64,000 bases of DNA from Arcticibacterium sp964021845 (lineage in GTDB: Bacteria > Bacteroidota > Bacteroidia > Cytophagales > Spirosomataceae). Positions within the stretch are counted from its first letter, which is position 1. Every line of letters starts with the position of its first letter. The notes beneath the pieces were generated by a model. It had not been told where the DNA came from. It made no database searches and was given only the letters and a program-made list of their open reading frames with translations. Shown in pieces: positions 32,680 to 41,347 of this stretch. The stretch lies in assembly GCF_964021845.1 (NCBI RefSeq), contig NZ_CAXHZC010000004.1, positions 372,001 to 436,000 on the forward strand, in the 5' to 3' direction. Made by a program: the position numbers and the translations under genes.

Positions 32680-34702
32680 AGTTGTTTTTACGTTTTTATT
32701 GGTCATAGGTTACGCTATAACTTATGCCCAATCTCCTATGGACCCTGGTTTTAAAATGCTAGAGGGTGGGCAATTTGAAAAGGCTCGGGACTTTTTCGCA
32801 GATTATCTTAAAACAGATTCATTAAACCAAACGGCACTTTTGTGTTTTGGTAGAGGAACTGGCTTGGCTGGTAATACGAAGGAGGCTAAGGAGGTTTTTG
32901 GGAAGCTTCAAAAGAGATTTCCAGGGAATTATGAAGTTGATCTAAATATGGCAGAAGCTCATATGTGGAGTAAAGATTTTAAAACTGCATTAGAGTTATA
33001 TTCAGATTTGGTAAAACGAGATAGTACAAGTTTTGCAGCCGTTTTGGGTTTTGCAAATGCTTATTCTGAAAATAAAGAATATGATAATGCTCTTAAATAT
33101 ATAGAGAAGGCTTTAGAAATAATGCCAGGCAATGCCAATGCCATGGTAAGTAGAAAGTATATGCGTTTGGGTAAAGCGTCTAAATTTTCCTATGTGGGTC
33201 AATTTGAAGAAGCAATTAGTTATTTCGATTTAATTTTGGATGAAAACCCTAAAGACCCCGATGCCCTTATTAATAAGGCTCAGGCTTTAATCTCAATAAA
33301 GAAGTATGAAGAGGCAAACGAAGTTTTTGAAACTTTGAAAACGGTTTCGGGAAAAGAAGTAGATGCTTATTTAGGAATGTCAAGAATAGCCAATCTTCAA
33401 AAAGAGCCCAAAGAGGCCCTTAAGCTGATAGAAGAAGGCATGACTTTTACAGATAGTAGCACAGTTTTAAAAGCAAGTTTAGGTAAAGTAAACGCACTGG
33501 CTTGGAATAAGAAATTTGATGAGTCCTTTTCACTTCTGAATGATTTGAAAACAGCATATCCTAATAACCTAGATGTATTGGCTGGTTTTGGGAGAATAAA
33601 TATTTGGAGTAAAGGTTTCGCAAAAGGAGCAGGTTATTTTAAAGATTTACTGAAAGACAAGCCAGGCTCATTTGATGGCAATCTAGGTTACGCAGATGCT
33701 CATCATGCTCAGGGCCTTGATGATGTAGCTTTTAAATACGTAAGAAAAACCTTAGAATATTATGATGAGCAGCGTGACGCTCTAAAGTTTTTAGAAAAGC
33801 TACATGTAGCACATGACCCTTCTATAAGCTCTCATATTTATTTCAGTAAGGATAATGGAGGCAATACTTCAGAGAATTATCAAGTATCTGCTACCTATGA
33901 CCCTTCACCTAGATTCAGAACATCGCTTACTTATTACCAACGTTCTGCAAAAAGTTCGGTTGGAGAAATAGCTAATCAGAAAATAGCAGTTTCAACTATT
34001 AGCCCAGGGCTTTCTTACAAAGTGAATGGTAAACTGAAGGTAAGTGGAGAAATAGGATTTCTTAATACTTCACAATACGAAAGAGTATTAGGTATGTTAC
34101 AGGCCGACCTAAATGTGGGCAAGTTTCAGCAGTTTCAGTTGAAGTATAATCAGGAAATGCAGACGTTTACTTCAGAACTGATTGACCGCAATCTTAAGTT
34201 AGATAATATTACACTTAATTATAATTTGAGTTTACCATCTAAAATTGGTGCCTATTCTCAAATGATTCATACCCAAGTTTCAGATGGTAATGTGCGTAAT
34301 CTATGGTTTGCGTCATTATACTATGATATTAAGCAGTCTCCTGTGGTAAAAGCTGGTTTTAATTACAGTTATTTTTCTTTTAAGAAGCAGCTTCCTGCTG
34401 TTTATTTTAGCCCTGACGTGTTTAGAGGGTATGAGCTTTTTGTTGCTGCGGAAAATGTAAATGAGGAAAACGCTAAGTGGATTTATCAGGCAATTTTTGC
34501 GGGAGGATTGCAGCAAATTAGCACTGAAAAGTCGCAAGGTATTTATCGGTTCGATATTAAAACAGGATGGAAGTTTTCACCTAGGTTTATGCTTATGGGG
34601 TATTATATGAAATCTAACTCGGCCGCTTCCAGTGTTCAAGGTTTTACGTATAATGAGTGGGGTGTGAAAACTAAATGGGTGATACCGTTTAGAAAGCTAT
34701 AG
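32666..34702 (+). CDS. TPR-repeat protein with C-terminal YaiO-type outer-membrane beta-barrel
   Basis: A 678-residue exported protein with signal peptide (about 1-21, ending TYAQ). Residues 25-380 are tandem tetratricopeptide repeats (AEAHMWSKDFKTALELYSDL, KYIEKALEIMPGNANAMV, ISYFDLILDENPKDPDALINKA). Residues 390-678 alternate short beta strands (RFRTSLTYYQRSAKS, KLKVSGEIGFLNTS, FMLMGYYMKSN), like the YaiO outer-membrane family. TPR plus barrel proteins often act in polysaccharide export (compare PgaA, AlgK/AlgE), so this could be the outer-membrane exit for the neighbouring system; this is inference. It overlaps the DUF4184 gene and lies 62 bp before the H-NOX operon. Confidence 0.8.
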   Translation: MNKLKVVFTFLLVIGYAITYAQSPMDPGFKMLEGGQFEKARDFFADYLKTDSLNQTALLCFGRGTGLAGNTKEAKEVFGKLQKRFPGNYEVDLNMAEAHMWSKDFKTALELYSDLVKRDSTSFAAVLGFANAYSENKEYDNALKYIEKALEIMPGNANAMVSRKYMRLGKASKFSYVGQFEEAISYFDLILDENPKDPDALINKAQALISIKKYEEANEVFETLKTVSGKEVDAYLGMSRIANLQKEPKEALKLIEEGMTFTDSSTVLKASLGKVNALAWNKKFDESFSLLNDLKTAYPNNLDVLAGFGRINIWSKGFAKGAGYFKDLLKDKPGSFDGNLGYADAHHAQGLDDVAFKYVRKTLEYYDEQRDALKFLEKLHVAHDPSISSHIYFSKDNGGNTSENYQVSATYDPSPRFRTSLTYYQRSAKSSVGEIANQKIAVSTISPGLSYKVNGKLKVSGEIGFLNTSQYERVLGMLQADLNVGKFQQFQLKYNQEMQTFTSELIDRNLKLDNITLNYNLSLPSKIGAYSQMIHTQVSDGNVRNLWFASLYYDIKQSPVVKAGFNYSYFSFKKQLPAVYFSPDVFRGYELFVAAENVNEENAKWIYQAIFAGGLQQISTEKSQGIYRFDIKTGWKFSPRFMLMGYYMKSNSAASSVQGFTYNEWGVKTKWVIPFRKL

Positions 34703-34764
34703 TTCCGTAATTTTCTGAACAAGGAAAAAATTAATACTTTCAAATCAATAAACTTAAAGAAAAA

Positions 34765-35301
34765 ATGAAGGGAATTGTGTTTACAGAGTTTTTGGAGATG
34801 GTAGAGGAGAAGTTTAGTTATGAAATGGTGGACGACATTCTTACCATGAAAGAGCTTCCTTCAAAAGGTGTTTATTCCGGTGTAGGAACATATTCACACA
34901 CGGAGATGGTGACATTAGTAGTCAATCTTCACGAAAAAACAGAAATACCCTTACCCATCCTTTTAGAAACCTTCGGAGAATATTTATTCCATGGGCTTTT
35001 CAAGGCTTATGGTAGCATGTTTTCTAAGATTAGTAACGCCTTTGATATGTTAGAATCTATAGAAGGTTATATACATGTGCAGGTTAGAAAACTTTATCCT
35101 GATGCAGAATTACCTCATTTTAAGATTGAAAGACAGGGAGAAAATAAATTGGTATTAGACTATTCCTCAGATAGAAGAATGGGTGATTTGGCCTTGGGCC
35201 TTATAAAAGGTTGCCTAAATCATTTTAAAGAAGAGGCTGAAGTGGAGATGGAAAATTTACTGGAAGATGGTTCTAAAGTTCGATTTATAGTTTCTAAGTG
35301 A
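34765..35301 (+). CDS. H-NOX haem-NO-binding sensor protein
   Basis: A 178-residue soluble haem sensor for nitric oxide (in some lineages also O2). The proximal haem ligand is His104 (GYIHVQVRKLYP), matching the family position near 102-104. The haem-propionate motif YxSxR is present as Tyr133-Ser-Ser135-Asp-Arg137, and Pro117 follows in LPHF. The N-terminal MKGIVFTEFLEMVEEKF is typical. Standalone H-NOX proteins regulate a kinase or cyclase encoded next to them; here a soluble hybrid kinase begins 7 bp downstream. It opens a four-gene operon with spacings of 7, 4 and 1 bp. Confidence 0.95.
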   Translation: MKGIVFTEFLEMVEEKFSYEMVDDILTMKELPSKGVYSGVGTYSHTEMVTLVVNLHEKTEIPLPILLETFGEYLFHGLFKAYGSMFSKISNAFDMLESIEGYIHVQVRKLYPDAELPHFKIERQGENKLVLDYSSDRRMGDLALGLIKGCLNHFKEEAEVEMENLLEDGSKVRFIVSK

Positions 35302-35308
35302 GTAGGGT

Positions 35309-37795
35309 ATGGAAAGCCATAAAGAAATAGAGCTTTTAAAAAGAAGGATTCAGAGAGAAAAGGATGCTAGAAAGGCTGCTGAGCTTATTCTAGAAGAAAA
35401 AGCTCTGGAACTTTACAATGCCAATGCCGAACTTCAAGGATTAAATGAAGCCTTAGAAAAAGAGGTTGACAAAAGAACCAAAGACCTTAAGTTAAGTAAA
35501 AAGAGGTATCAACAGTTTGTAGAGTCGGCAGATGAAATAATTTATGAACTAGATGCTGAAGGTAAAATACTTTATGCCAATCCTATAGCTTATAAAGCAT
35601 TAGAGCTTTCTAAAGAGGAACTGATAGGTAAATCTGTTATTTCCCTGCTGGAGGAAAGCCACATACAGCCCATAATAGATTCCTTCGTTCACTGCGTTAA
35701 AAATGGTATTAAGCAAGCTTATATAGAGTATCAAGTAGTTAAAAAAAGTGGCGAAAAAATATGGCTTGGTCAAAGCACCCAGTATGATTTTGTTAATTTA
35801 AATGGGGAAAATTCATTTGTAGGTGCTAGAGCCATAGCTAGAGACATAACAGAAAAACATGTAGCTCAAGAGCAATTAAAGTTAAGTGAAGAGAAATACC
35901 GCCGAATCATGGAAAATATGGATTTGGGTTTTCTGGAAGTTGACCTAAATGGAAATATTGTAAGAGCCTTTGATAGGTTCTGCGTTATGACCGGTTATAA
36001 AGAAAGTGAGCTCCTAGGCAAAAGTGCCTTGGCTGTTTTAGGAGTAGATAAGTTTCAAAAAGTCTTTAGTGATAATGAGATTCTACGTGCCGAAGGAGTT
36101 GCTAACTCCTTTGAGGTTCAAATTCGAAAGAAAAGCGGAGAATTACTTTGGGTATTAATAAGTGGTGGGCCTGTTTATAATACTAGAGGAAAAATGATAG
36201 GCTCTGTTGGAATTCATTTTGACCTTACTGAACAAAAGAAAGTACAGCAGGAACTATCTGAAGCTAAGCAAAAAGCGGAGGAAGCAGAACGAGTAGAAAA
36301 AGAATTTTTGGCCAATATGAGCCATGAAATTAGAACCCCACTGAATGCCATTATTGGTATGTCTCATTTACTTTATGACACCAGACCTACCCCTGAGCAA
36401 GTTGAGTATTTTGAAGTTATAAATAATTCGGCAAACTTCCTTCACCATCTTATCTCTGATGTATTAGACATGGCTAAGATAGGTGCAGGTAAAATGGAAT
36501 CTAAAAATGAGCCATTTGATTTACTTGGGCTTTTAAAAACGGTTGAGAAAACTTTCGAGTTAAAACTAGGTAATAGGCCCATTGAGTTTATTAACATTTA
36601 TGACGCTGACCTAGATTACTTGGTTAATGGAGATGAAACGCTTTTAAATCAAATTTTATTAAATCTAGTAGGCAATTCTGAGAAGTTTACAGAAAAGGGA
36701 TACATTAAAATAGAAACCCAAGTAGTAAAGAAAAAAGGCAACAAAAGCTGGTTTAAATTTACTGTTTCTGATACAGGAATAGGAATTGATGAAGAGAAAC
36801 AAAAACTTGTTTTTGAAAAATTTAAGCAGGTAAAAACGAAAGAAAACTCAAAAACAAAAGGAACTGGATTAGGGTTGGCCATTGTCAAAGAGCTTGTTCA
36901 TATTCTAGGAGGATCTATTGAAGTAGCCGGAAATCCTGAAGGAGGTACTATTTTCTCTTTTGAACTTCCTTTTGGGCATACAAGTATAAAAAGGTCAAAG
37001 CCTTTGGAGAGAAAAGAAAAAGAAAATGCCTCCTACGGCGGCCTAAAGGTTCTTTTGGTAGAAGATAATATTTTAAACAGGCGATATGCTAGCACTTTAC
37101 TGAAAAAATGGGAATTGACAATCTTTGATGCCAATGATGGCTTAGAGGCCATTAGTATGTCAAATAAAGAAAAGTATGACCTCATTTTGATGGATATTCA
37201 AATGCCTAATTTAAACGGCTATGAAGCCTCTATAGGAATTAGAAATGTTTCAAACCCTAATCAAGATACCCCTATTGTAGCTATTACAGCTTCTGCCATG
37301 TCTTTTGAAAAGAATAAGGCTTTAGATGCAGGTATGAATGATATTTTGACCAAACCTTTTACACCGCCAGAGCTAGAAGCGGTTTTAAATAAATACTTGA
37401 ATATTGCTCAGCGTAGTGAGGCAGTAATACCGAAAGAAAAAGAAATAGATATGACCGAATTAGATAATGCTCGTCTGGTAGAGATTTATGGCGATGATAT
37501 GGATTTTAAGAAAATGGTTTTCGAAATGTTTGTAGAAGAACTGCCCTCACAAATTGAAGAATTAGTCGACCTGAATGAATCAAAGAGGTGGGCTGATTTT
37601 GGTCAATTAGCTCATAAAATGAAACCTGCATTTGGTATGGTAGGTTTGTCTGAAGGTGAAGAAGAGTTAAGAAAAATAGAATCCGAAATAAAAACGGAAG
37701 GCATAAACGAAAGTTTAGAAACTTTAATAAACGAGGTTTTGGCTAAGCTTCCAATGTATCAAAACCTTGTTCAAAAGGAACTAACACAAATGTAA
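35309..37795 (+). CDS. Soluble hybrid histidine kinase (PAS-PAS-HisKA-HATPase-REC-HPt)
   Basis: An 828-residue cytoplasmic hybrid kinase without membrane helices. A charged coiled coil covers 1-70; PAS domains lie at about 65-180 and 190-310. HisKA has phospho-His339 in FLANMSHEIRTPLNAI; the ATPase has LLNLVGNSEKF, DTGIGI and GTGLGLAIVKEL. The receiver (about 578-697) has Asp629 in LILMDIQMP, and the C-terminal HPt carries His769 in QLAHKMKPAFG. All phosphotransfer residues are present, so it can run a complete His-Asp-His relay towards a separate regulator. Its place right after the H-NOX gene indicates control by that sensor, as for H-NOX-associated kinases. The PAS domains could add another signal. 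Confidence 0.93.
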   Translation: MESHKEIELLKRRIQREKDARKAAELILEEKALELYNANAELQGLNEALEKEVDKRTKDLKLSKKRYQQFVESADEIIYELDAEGKILYANPIAYKALELSKEELIGKSVISLLEESHIQPIIDSFVHCVKNGIKQAYIEYQVVKKSGEKIWLGQSTQYDFVNLNGENSFVGARAIARDITEKHVAQEQLKLSEEKYRRIMENMDLGFLEVDLNGNIVRAFDRFCVMTGYKESELLGKSALAVLGVDKFQKVFSDNEILRAEGVANSFEVQIRKKSGELLWVLISGGPVYNTRGKMIGSVGIHFDLTEQKKVQQELSEAKQKAEEAERVEKEFLANMSHEIRTPLNAIIGMSHLLYDTRPTPEQVEYFEVINNSANFLHHLISDVLDMAKIGAGKMESKNEPFDLLGLLKTVEKTFELKLGNRPIEFINIYDADLDYLVNGDETLLNQILLNLVGNSEKFTEKGYIKIETQVVKKKGNKSWFKFTVSDTGIGIDEEKQKLVFEKFKQVKTKENSKTKGTGLGLAIVKELVHILGGSIEVAGNPEGGTIFSFELPFGHTSIKRSKPLERKEKENASYGGLKVLLVEDNILNRRYASTLLKKWELTIFDANDGLEAISMSNKEKYDLILMDIQMPNLNGYEASIGIRNVSNPNQDTPIVAITASAMSFEKNKALDAGMNDILTKPFTPPELEAVLNKYLNIAQRSEAVIPKEKEIDMTELDNARLVEIYGDDMDFKKMVFEMFVEELPSQIEELVDLNESKRWADFGQLAHKMKPAFGMVGLSEGEEELRKIESEIKTEGINESLETLINEVLAKLPMYQNLVQKELTQM

Positions 37796-37799
37796 GATT

Positions 37800-38936
37800 A
37801 TGAAAATTCTTCAAAAGTTATTTAGGGGAAATAAGTGGAAAGAGGAAAGGAAAGAGGATGGCTTTATTAGTGAAAATGCACAGTTAGTACTGGCTTTTTG
37901 TGGTAAAGAGTTACTAAATCCTGAAAACATTGAGTCTCTTACAAAAGAGTATCCAAATGCCGCTGTAATATCCGCGACCACATCTGGGGAAGTTTTTGAT
38001 GATTGCATGTATGATGGTAGTATTTCCCTTACCGCAATTGAACTTGAAAAAACGGAAATTAAGATTAAGCTAGGTAATATAAATTCTTACAAAAACAGTA
38101 ATGAACTTGGCTCAAACTTAATGGCAGACGTGGAGAAAGAAGGTCTTCAGTATGTCATGGTTATTTCTGATGGAAACCTTATTAATGGTTCTGAACTAGT
38201 AGAAGGAATAAGGAGTGAAAATAGTACAGGAGTCTTAATTACGGGAGGCTTGGCCGGGGATGGTGCACGTTTTGAGTCCACTTTAGTAGGTCTGAATGAA
38301 GATATAAAAGAAGGCAATGTAGTACTTATTGGCTTTTATGGTAATAATATAAAAGTGGGGCATGGGTCTCTAGGTGGTTGGGACGCTTTTGGGCATGAAA
38401 GAACCATTACCAAAGCAGAGAAAAACGTTTTATTTGAATTAGATGGTAAAAGTGCTCTGAAACTATACAAGGAATACCTTGGAGATTATGCCGCAGAATT
38501 GCCTTCTTCTGCACTTTTATTTCCACTTTCAATAGGAGCGGAGGGAGATGCCGTTAAGAATGTAAGAACTATTCTGTCGATTGATGAAGAAAATCAATCC
38601 ATGACTTTTGCAGGAAATATGCCAGTGGGCAGTAAAGTAAGGCTTATGAAAGCCAATTTTGATAAGCTTATTGATGCGGCTTCAGGAGCGGCAGAAAGTG
38701 CTCTTGATATTTCAAAAACTAAACCCGAGTTAGCCATTTTGATTAGCTGTGTGGGAAGAAAATTAGTCTTAAATGAAAGAGTAGAAGAAGAATTGGAAAA
38801 AACTAAAAGCATCTTTGGCGATGATGCATTTTTGACGGGGTTTTATTCTTATGGCGAAATTTCTCCAATGATAGAAAGGGCCAAATGTGAGCTAATGAAT
38901 CAAACCATGACAATTACCACATTAACTGAAATTTAA
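37800..38936 (+). CDS. FIST-domain sensor protein (NosP-like)
   Basis: A 378-residue soluble protein with FIST_N (about 25-205) and FIST_C (about 215-365) domains. Markers are AVISATTSGEVFDD, TGGLAGDGARFE, HGSLGGWDAFGHERTITKAE and NVLFELDGKSALKLYKEYLG. FIST proteins of the NosP class bind haem and sense nitric oxide, and are encoded next to their kinases; His188 and His199 lie in the candidate ligand region. Haem binding here is inferred, since other FIST proteins bind different small ligands. It sits between two hybrid kinase genes (4 bp and 1 bp spacing), making it a second sensor in the H-NOX operon. Confidence 0.88.
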   Translation: MKILQKLFRGNKWKEERKEDGFISENAQLVLAFCGKELLNPENIESLTKEYPNAAVISATTSGEVFDDCMYDGSISLTAIELEKTEIKIKLGNINSYKNSNELGSNLMADVEKEGLQYVMVISDGNLINGSELVEGIRSENSTGVLITGGLAGDGARFESTLVGLNEDIKEGNVVLIGFYGNNIKVGHGSLGGWDAFGHERTITKAEKNVLFELDGKSALKLYKEYLGDYAAELPSSALLFPLSIGAEGDAVKNVRTILSIDEENQSMTFAGNMPVGSKVRLMKANFDKLIDAASGAAESALDISKTKPELAILISCVGRKLVLNERVEEELEKTKSIFGDDAFLTGFYSYGEISPMIERAKCELMNQTMTITTLTEI

Positions 38937-38937
38937 A

Positions 38938-40446
38938 ATGGAAAGGCATAAATTACTGCAGAAGCAAATTAGGAAATATGTAGATTTAGATGAGGTAAAC
39001 CTAGATGGTTTAGAAGACTTCCTGACTGCTATTAATAACAGCTATGCTTCTTTTGATAGAGATAAAAAAATCACTGAACATGCCTTTGAAGTAAGCGAAA
39101 GGGAGTACCAAGAGGTGATGGATAATCTCAAAAAAGAGAACGAGTTAAAGATAGCCTCTATTGAGAAAGTCAAGCAGACTTTGATAGAGCTAGATAGTAG
39201 AAATGCCCCTTTTTTACGTGAAAGTGAAGACCTTATCGAGATTATTGACTTCTTGCAAGAGCAGGTTCATATTAAGAATGAATTAGAAACTACGCTCATT
39301 GCTGCTAAAGATAACGCCGAGAAAGCAGCCTTAGCTAAGTCTAATTTCTTATCGGTTATGAGTCATGAAATTAGAACCCCTCTGAATGCTATTATTGGGA
39401 ATATTCATATTCTGAAGCAAGAGCCTCATTTACCTTCTCAAGAAGACTTTATTGACATTTTGCAGGTCTCAGCTTTTAACCTTTTAAGTCTTGTGAATGA
39501 TGTTTTAGATTTTAGTAAGATAGAAGAAGGGAAAGTTAATTTTGTCAAAAAACCTATTTCCCTTAAAAACATTGCAGAAACAGTTAAGGCAACTAATAAG
39601 TTTAAGGCTTCTGAGCATGAAAATGAAATTATAGTTAATGTATCAGAAGATATTCCAGCCGTACTTTTAGGAGACGATGTAAGGTTAAACCAGGTGCTTA
39701 ATAATTTGATGTCTAACGCTTTAAAGTTTACGCATAATGGGAATGTATATTTGGACGTTTCTTTAGATCGCATAGAACAAACGAAAGTTTTTGTAAATTT
39801 TTCTGTCAAAGACTCAGGTATAGGAATAAAAGAAGAATCTATCGAGAAAATATTTGAAAGATTTACCCAAGCCGACTCCAACACCACAAGAGAATTTGGA
39901 GGTTCAGGTTTAGGTTTAACTATAATTAAGAAGCTATTAAATCTTCAAGACAGCGAAATTTATGTAGAAAGTGAATTTGGTAAAGGTGCGAGATTTTACT
40001 TTACACTGGCTTTCTCAAACCTTAAAAAGGAAGATGAAACCAAAATTATAAGTGGAAATTCTGATATAGAATATCCCTTAGATGGTAAAAGCGTATTGTT
40101 GGTAGAAGATGTCAAATTTAATGTTTTAGTGGCCCAGCGAATGATTCAGGCCTGGGGCATGACGGTGGACTTGGCAGAGAATGGACAAATAGCGGTAGAT
40201 AAAGCTGCAGAAAATACGTACGACGTCATTCTAATGGATTTACAAATGCCTGTAATGGATGGTTTCACAGCTACTAAGAATATTAGAAAAATGGGTGTTG
40301 AAACCTCTATAGTAGCTTTGACGGCTTCTGTGTCGGTAGATTCACAAACAGAGGTAACGAAGTGTGGGATGAACGATTACCTAACAAAACCCTTTAACCC
40401 AAAGGATTTGAAACGAGCTTTACAAAGAGCTATCTACAATGAGTAA
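38938..40446 (+). CDS. Soluble hybrid histidine kinase (HisKA-HATPase-REC), FIST-associated
   Basis: A 502-residue cytoplasmic hybrid kinase. Residues 1-125 form an all-helical region starting KLLQKQIRKYVD with no PAS domain; as I recall, a similar LLxRQLRR-type N-terminus is common in kinases and cyclases next to FIST/NosP genes. HisKA has His143 in SVMSHEIRTPLNAI, the ATPase has NNLMSNALKF, DSGIGI and GSGLGLTIIKKL, and the receiver has Asp434 in VILMDLQMPVMDG. There is no HPt, so its receiver could pass phosphate to or from the HPt of the first kinase. It begins one base after the FIST stop, so the two are strongly coupled. Confidence 0.92.
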   Translation: MERHKLLQKQIRKYVDLDEVNLDGLEDFLTAINNSYASFDRDKKITEHAFEVSEREYQEVMDNLKKENELKIASIEKVKQTLIELDSRNAPFLRESEDLIEIIDFLQEQVHIKNELETTLIAAKDNAEKAALAKSNFLSVMSHEIRTPLNAIIGNIHILKQEPHLPSQEDFIDILQVSAFNLLSLVNDVLDFSKIEEGKVNFVKKPISLKNIAETVKATNKFKASEHENEIIVNVSEDIPAVLLGDDVRLNQVLNNLMSNALKFTHNGNVYLDVSLDRIEQTKVFVNFSVKDSGIGIKEESIEKIFERFTQADSNTTREFGGSGLGLTIIKKLLNLQDSEIYVESEFGKGARFYFTLAFSNLKKEDETKIISGNSDIEYPLDGKSVLLVEDVKFNVLVAQRMIQAWGMTVDLAENGQIAVDKAAENTYDVILMDLQMPVMDGFTATKNIRKMGVETSIVALTASVSVDSQTEVTKCGMNDYLTKPFNPKDLKRALQRAIYNE

Positions 40447-40496
40447 ACTTACTGCTTAGCATAGTTAATAATATGTTGGCTGTAATCGGCTTTTTT

Positions 40497-40735
40497 TTAA
40501 TTCATGTCAAAATGCTTGAATTTTTCCTCTTGCCCAAGGACGTTTAAGTAATAGAGAGTAATGCCATCAATCAGATAGAATTTAAAGGAGTTTAGAAATA
40601 GCCAATTTAGATCGTATGAGCTAATACGTTCGCGTTAAATAATGCCAGGCCGCCATGAATAATTTTTTCAGAAGCTCCTGCTATTGGCTTTAGAATAGTG
40701 GGAATTACTGAAATACCCTGACTTTTTTCGAATTT
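40497..40735 (-). pseudogene. Frameshifted remnant of an unidentified coding sequence
   Basis: The minus strand holds two protein-like stretches in different frames, end to end. The first (about 40735 to 40653) reads QGISVIPTILKPIAGASEK and goes on to IIHGGLALFNANVLAHTI before a stop. The second (40634 to 40497) reads SYDLNWLFLNSFKFYLIDG, then ITLYYLNVLGQEEKF and HFDMN, before a stop. Together they look like the C-terminal ~80 residues of one protein broken by a frameshift, with no start codon or upstream body. I do not recognise the family. It lies in the 675-bp gap after the kinase operon. Confidence 0.4.
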
Positions 40736-40979
40736 TCAGTGTTGGTAAGCAAGGAAGTATACAGAAGACCTCAAATGTACCTTGCTCGGTATATATTTAA
40801 TTTTTAGAAGGATTTCCTTTCGGGTGGAAAGTTATTGAAGGGTATCACAAAGAGTGCATAAACTTGTTTACGAATGTTTTATCAACGTTTTTCGAAAACT
40901 ATATTGATTGTACTTTAATTGTACTATTCTAATAAGTGAGCTGCTGTATTGTAGAGGAGGCTTTAAAAATAAAATCATG

Positions 40980-41015
40980 CCAAAAGTGCCCTAAGGTAGT
41001 GCTTTTGGGCTTTTT
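40980..41015 (+). terminator. Orphan terminator-like hairpin
   Basis: CCAAAAG (40980-40986) pairs with CTTTTGG (41002-41008), with a possible inner GCC/GGT stem, then GC and a T5 run. The nearest upstream plus-strand gene ends 530 bp earlier. Confidence 0.5.
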
Positions 41016-41121
41016 AGGGCGTTTTACTGTTGTTTGGGTATAAATTAATTCTATAAATAAATTGTACTATTTTGGCACTTTTTTTGCTGCATTTAAACTA
41101 GAACTTAATACTTAAAAAAGA

Positions 41122-41304
41122 ATGAAAATTAAAACTTTTGTCCCTGCAGAATATATAGAGCAAGTAATGGAAATGAGTAAAGACGTTTTCACCAAGGATG
41201 ATGAGTTGGAATTTTTGAAGTCTTGTCTTTTCTATCTGAAAGAGGGTGTAACAGCACAGCAAGCCATTGAAATGTCAATGGTAGATTATTTAGTAGATAT
41301 GTAA
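41122..41304 (+). CDS. Small acidic protein of unknown function (60 aa)
   Basis: A 60-residue ORF starting ATG after an A-rich leader (AAAAAAGA). The sequence is mixed helical and acidic (VPAEYIEQVMEMSKDVFTK, QQAIEMSMVDYLVDM), with no signal peptide and no Cys pairs. Codon use resembles neighbouring genes and it has its own upstream intergenic space, so it is probably translated. I recognise no family. It may be a small regulatory protein or a chance ORF. Confidence 0.5.
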   Translation: MKIKTFVPAEYIEQVMEMSKDVFTKDDELEFLKSCLFYLKEGVTAQQAIEMSMVDYLVDM

Positions 41305-41347
41305 GTTGCTGAGCTTAACAAAAGAATGGTTTGTTAACCATCCTTTG

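Larger units (their letters stand above)
40447..41121. other. Long intergenic region after the sensor-kinase operon
   Basis: 675 bp between the second kinase gene and a small ORF. The left third contains the antisense coding remnant described separately. The middle (about 40740-40970) is AT-rich with no ORF or RNA I can name. A terminator-like hairpin sits at 40980-41015 without an obvious gene feeding it, so an unannotated small RNA ending there is possible. Confidence 0.5.

Noticed and set aside
39438..39887. 149-residue minus-strand ORF
   Set aside because: Antisense to the HisKA/HATPase region of a hybrid kinase with all motifs intact.
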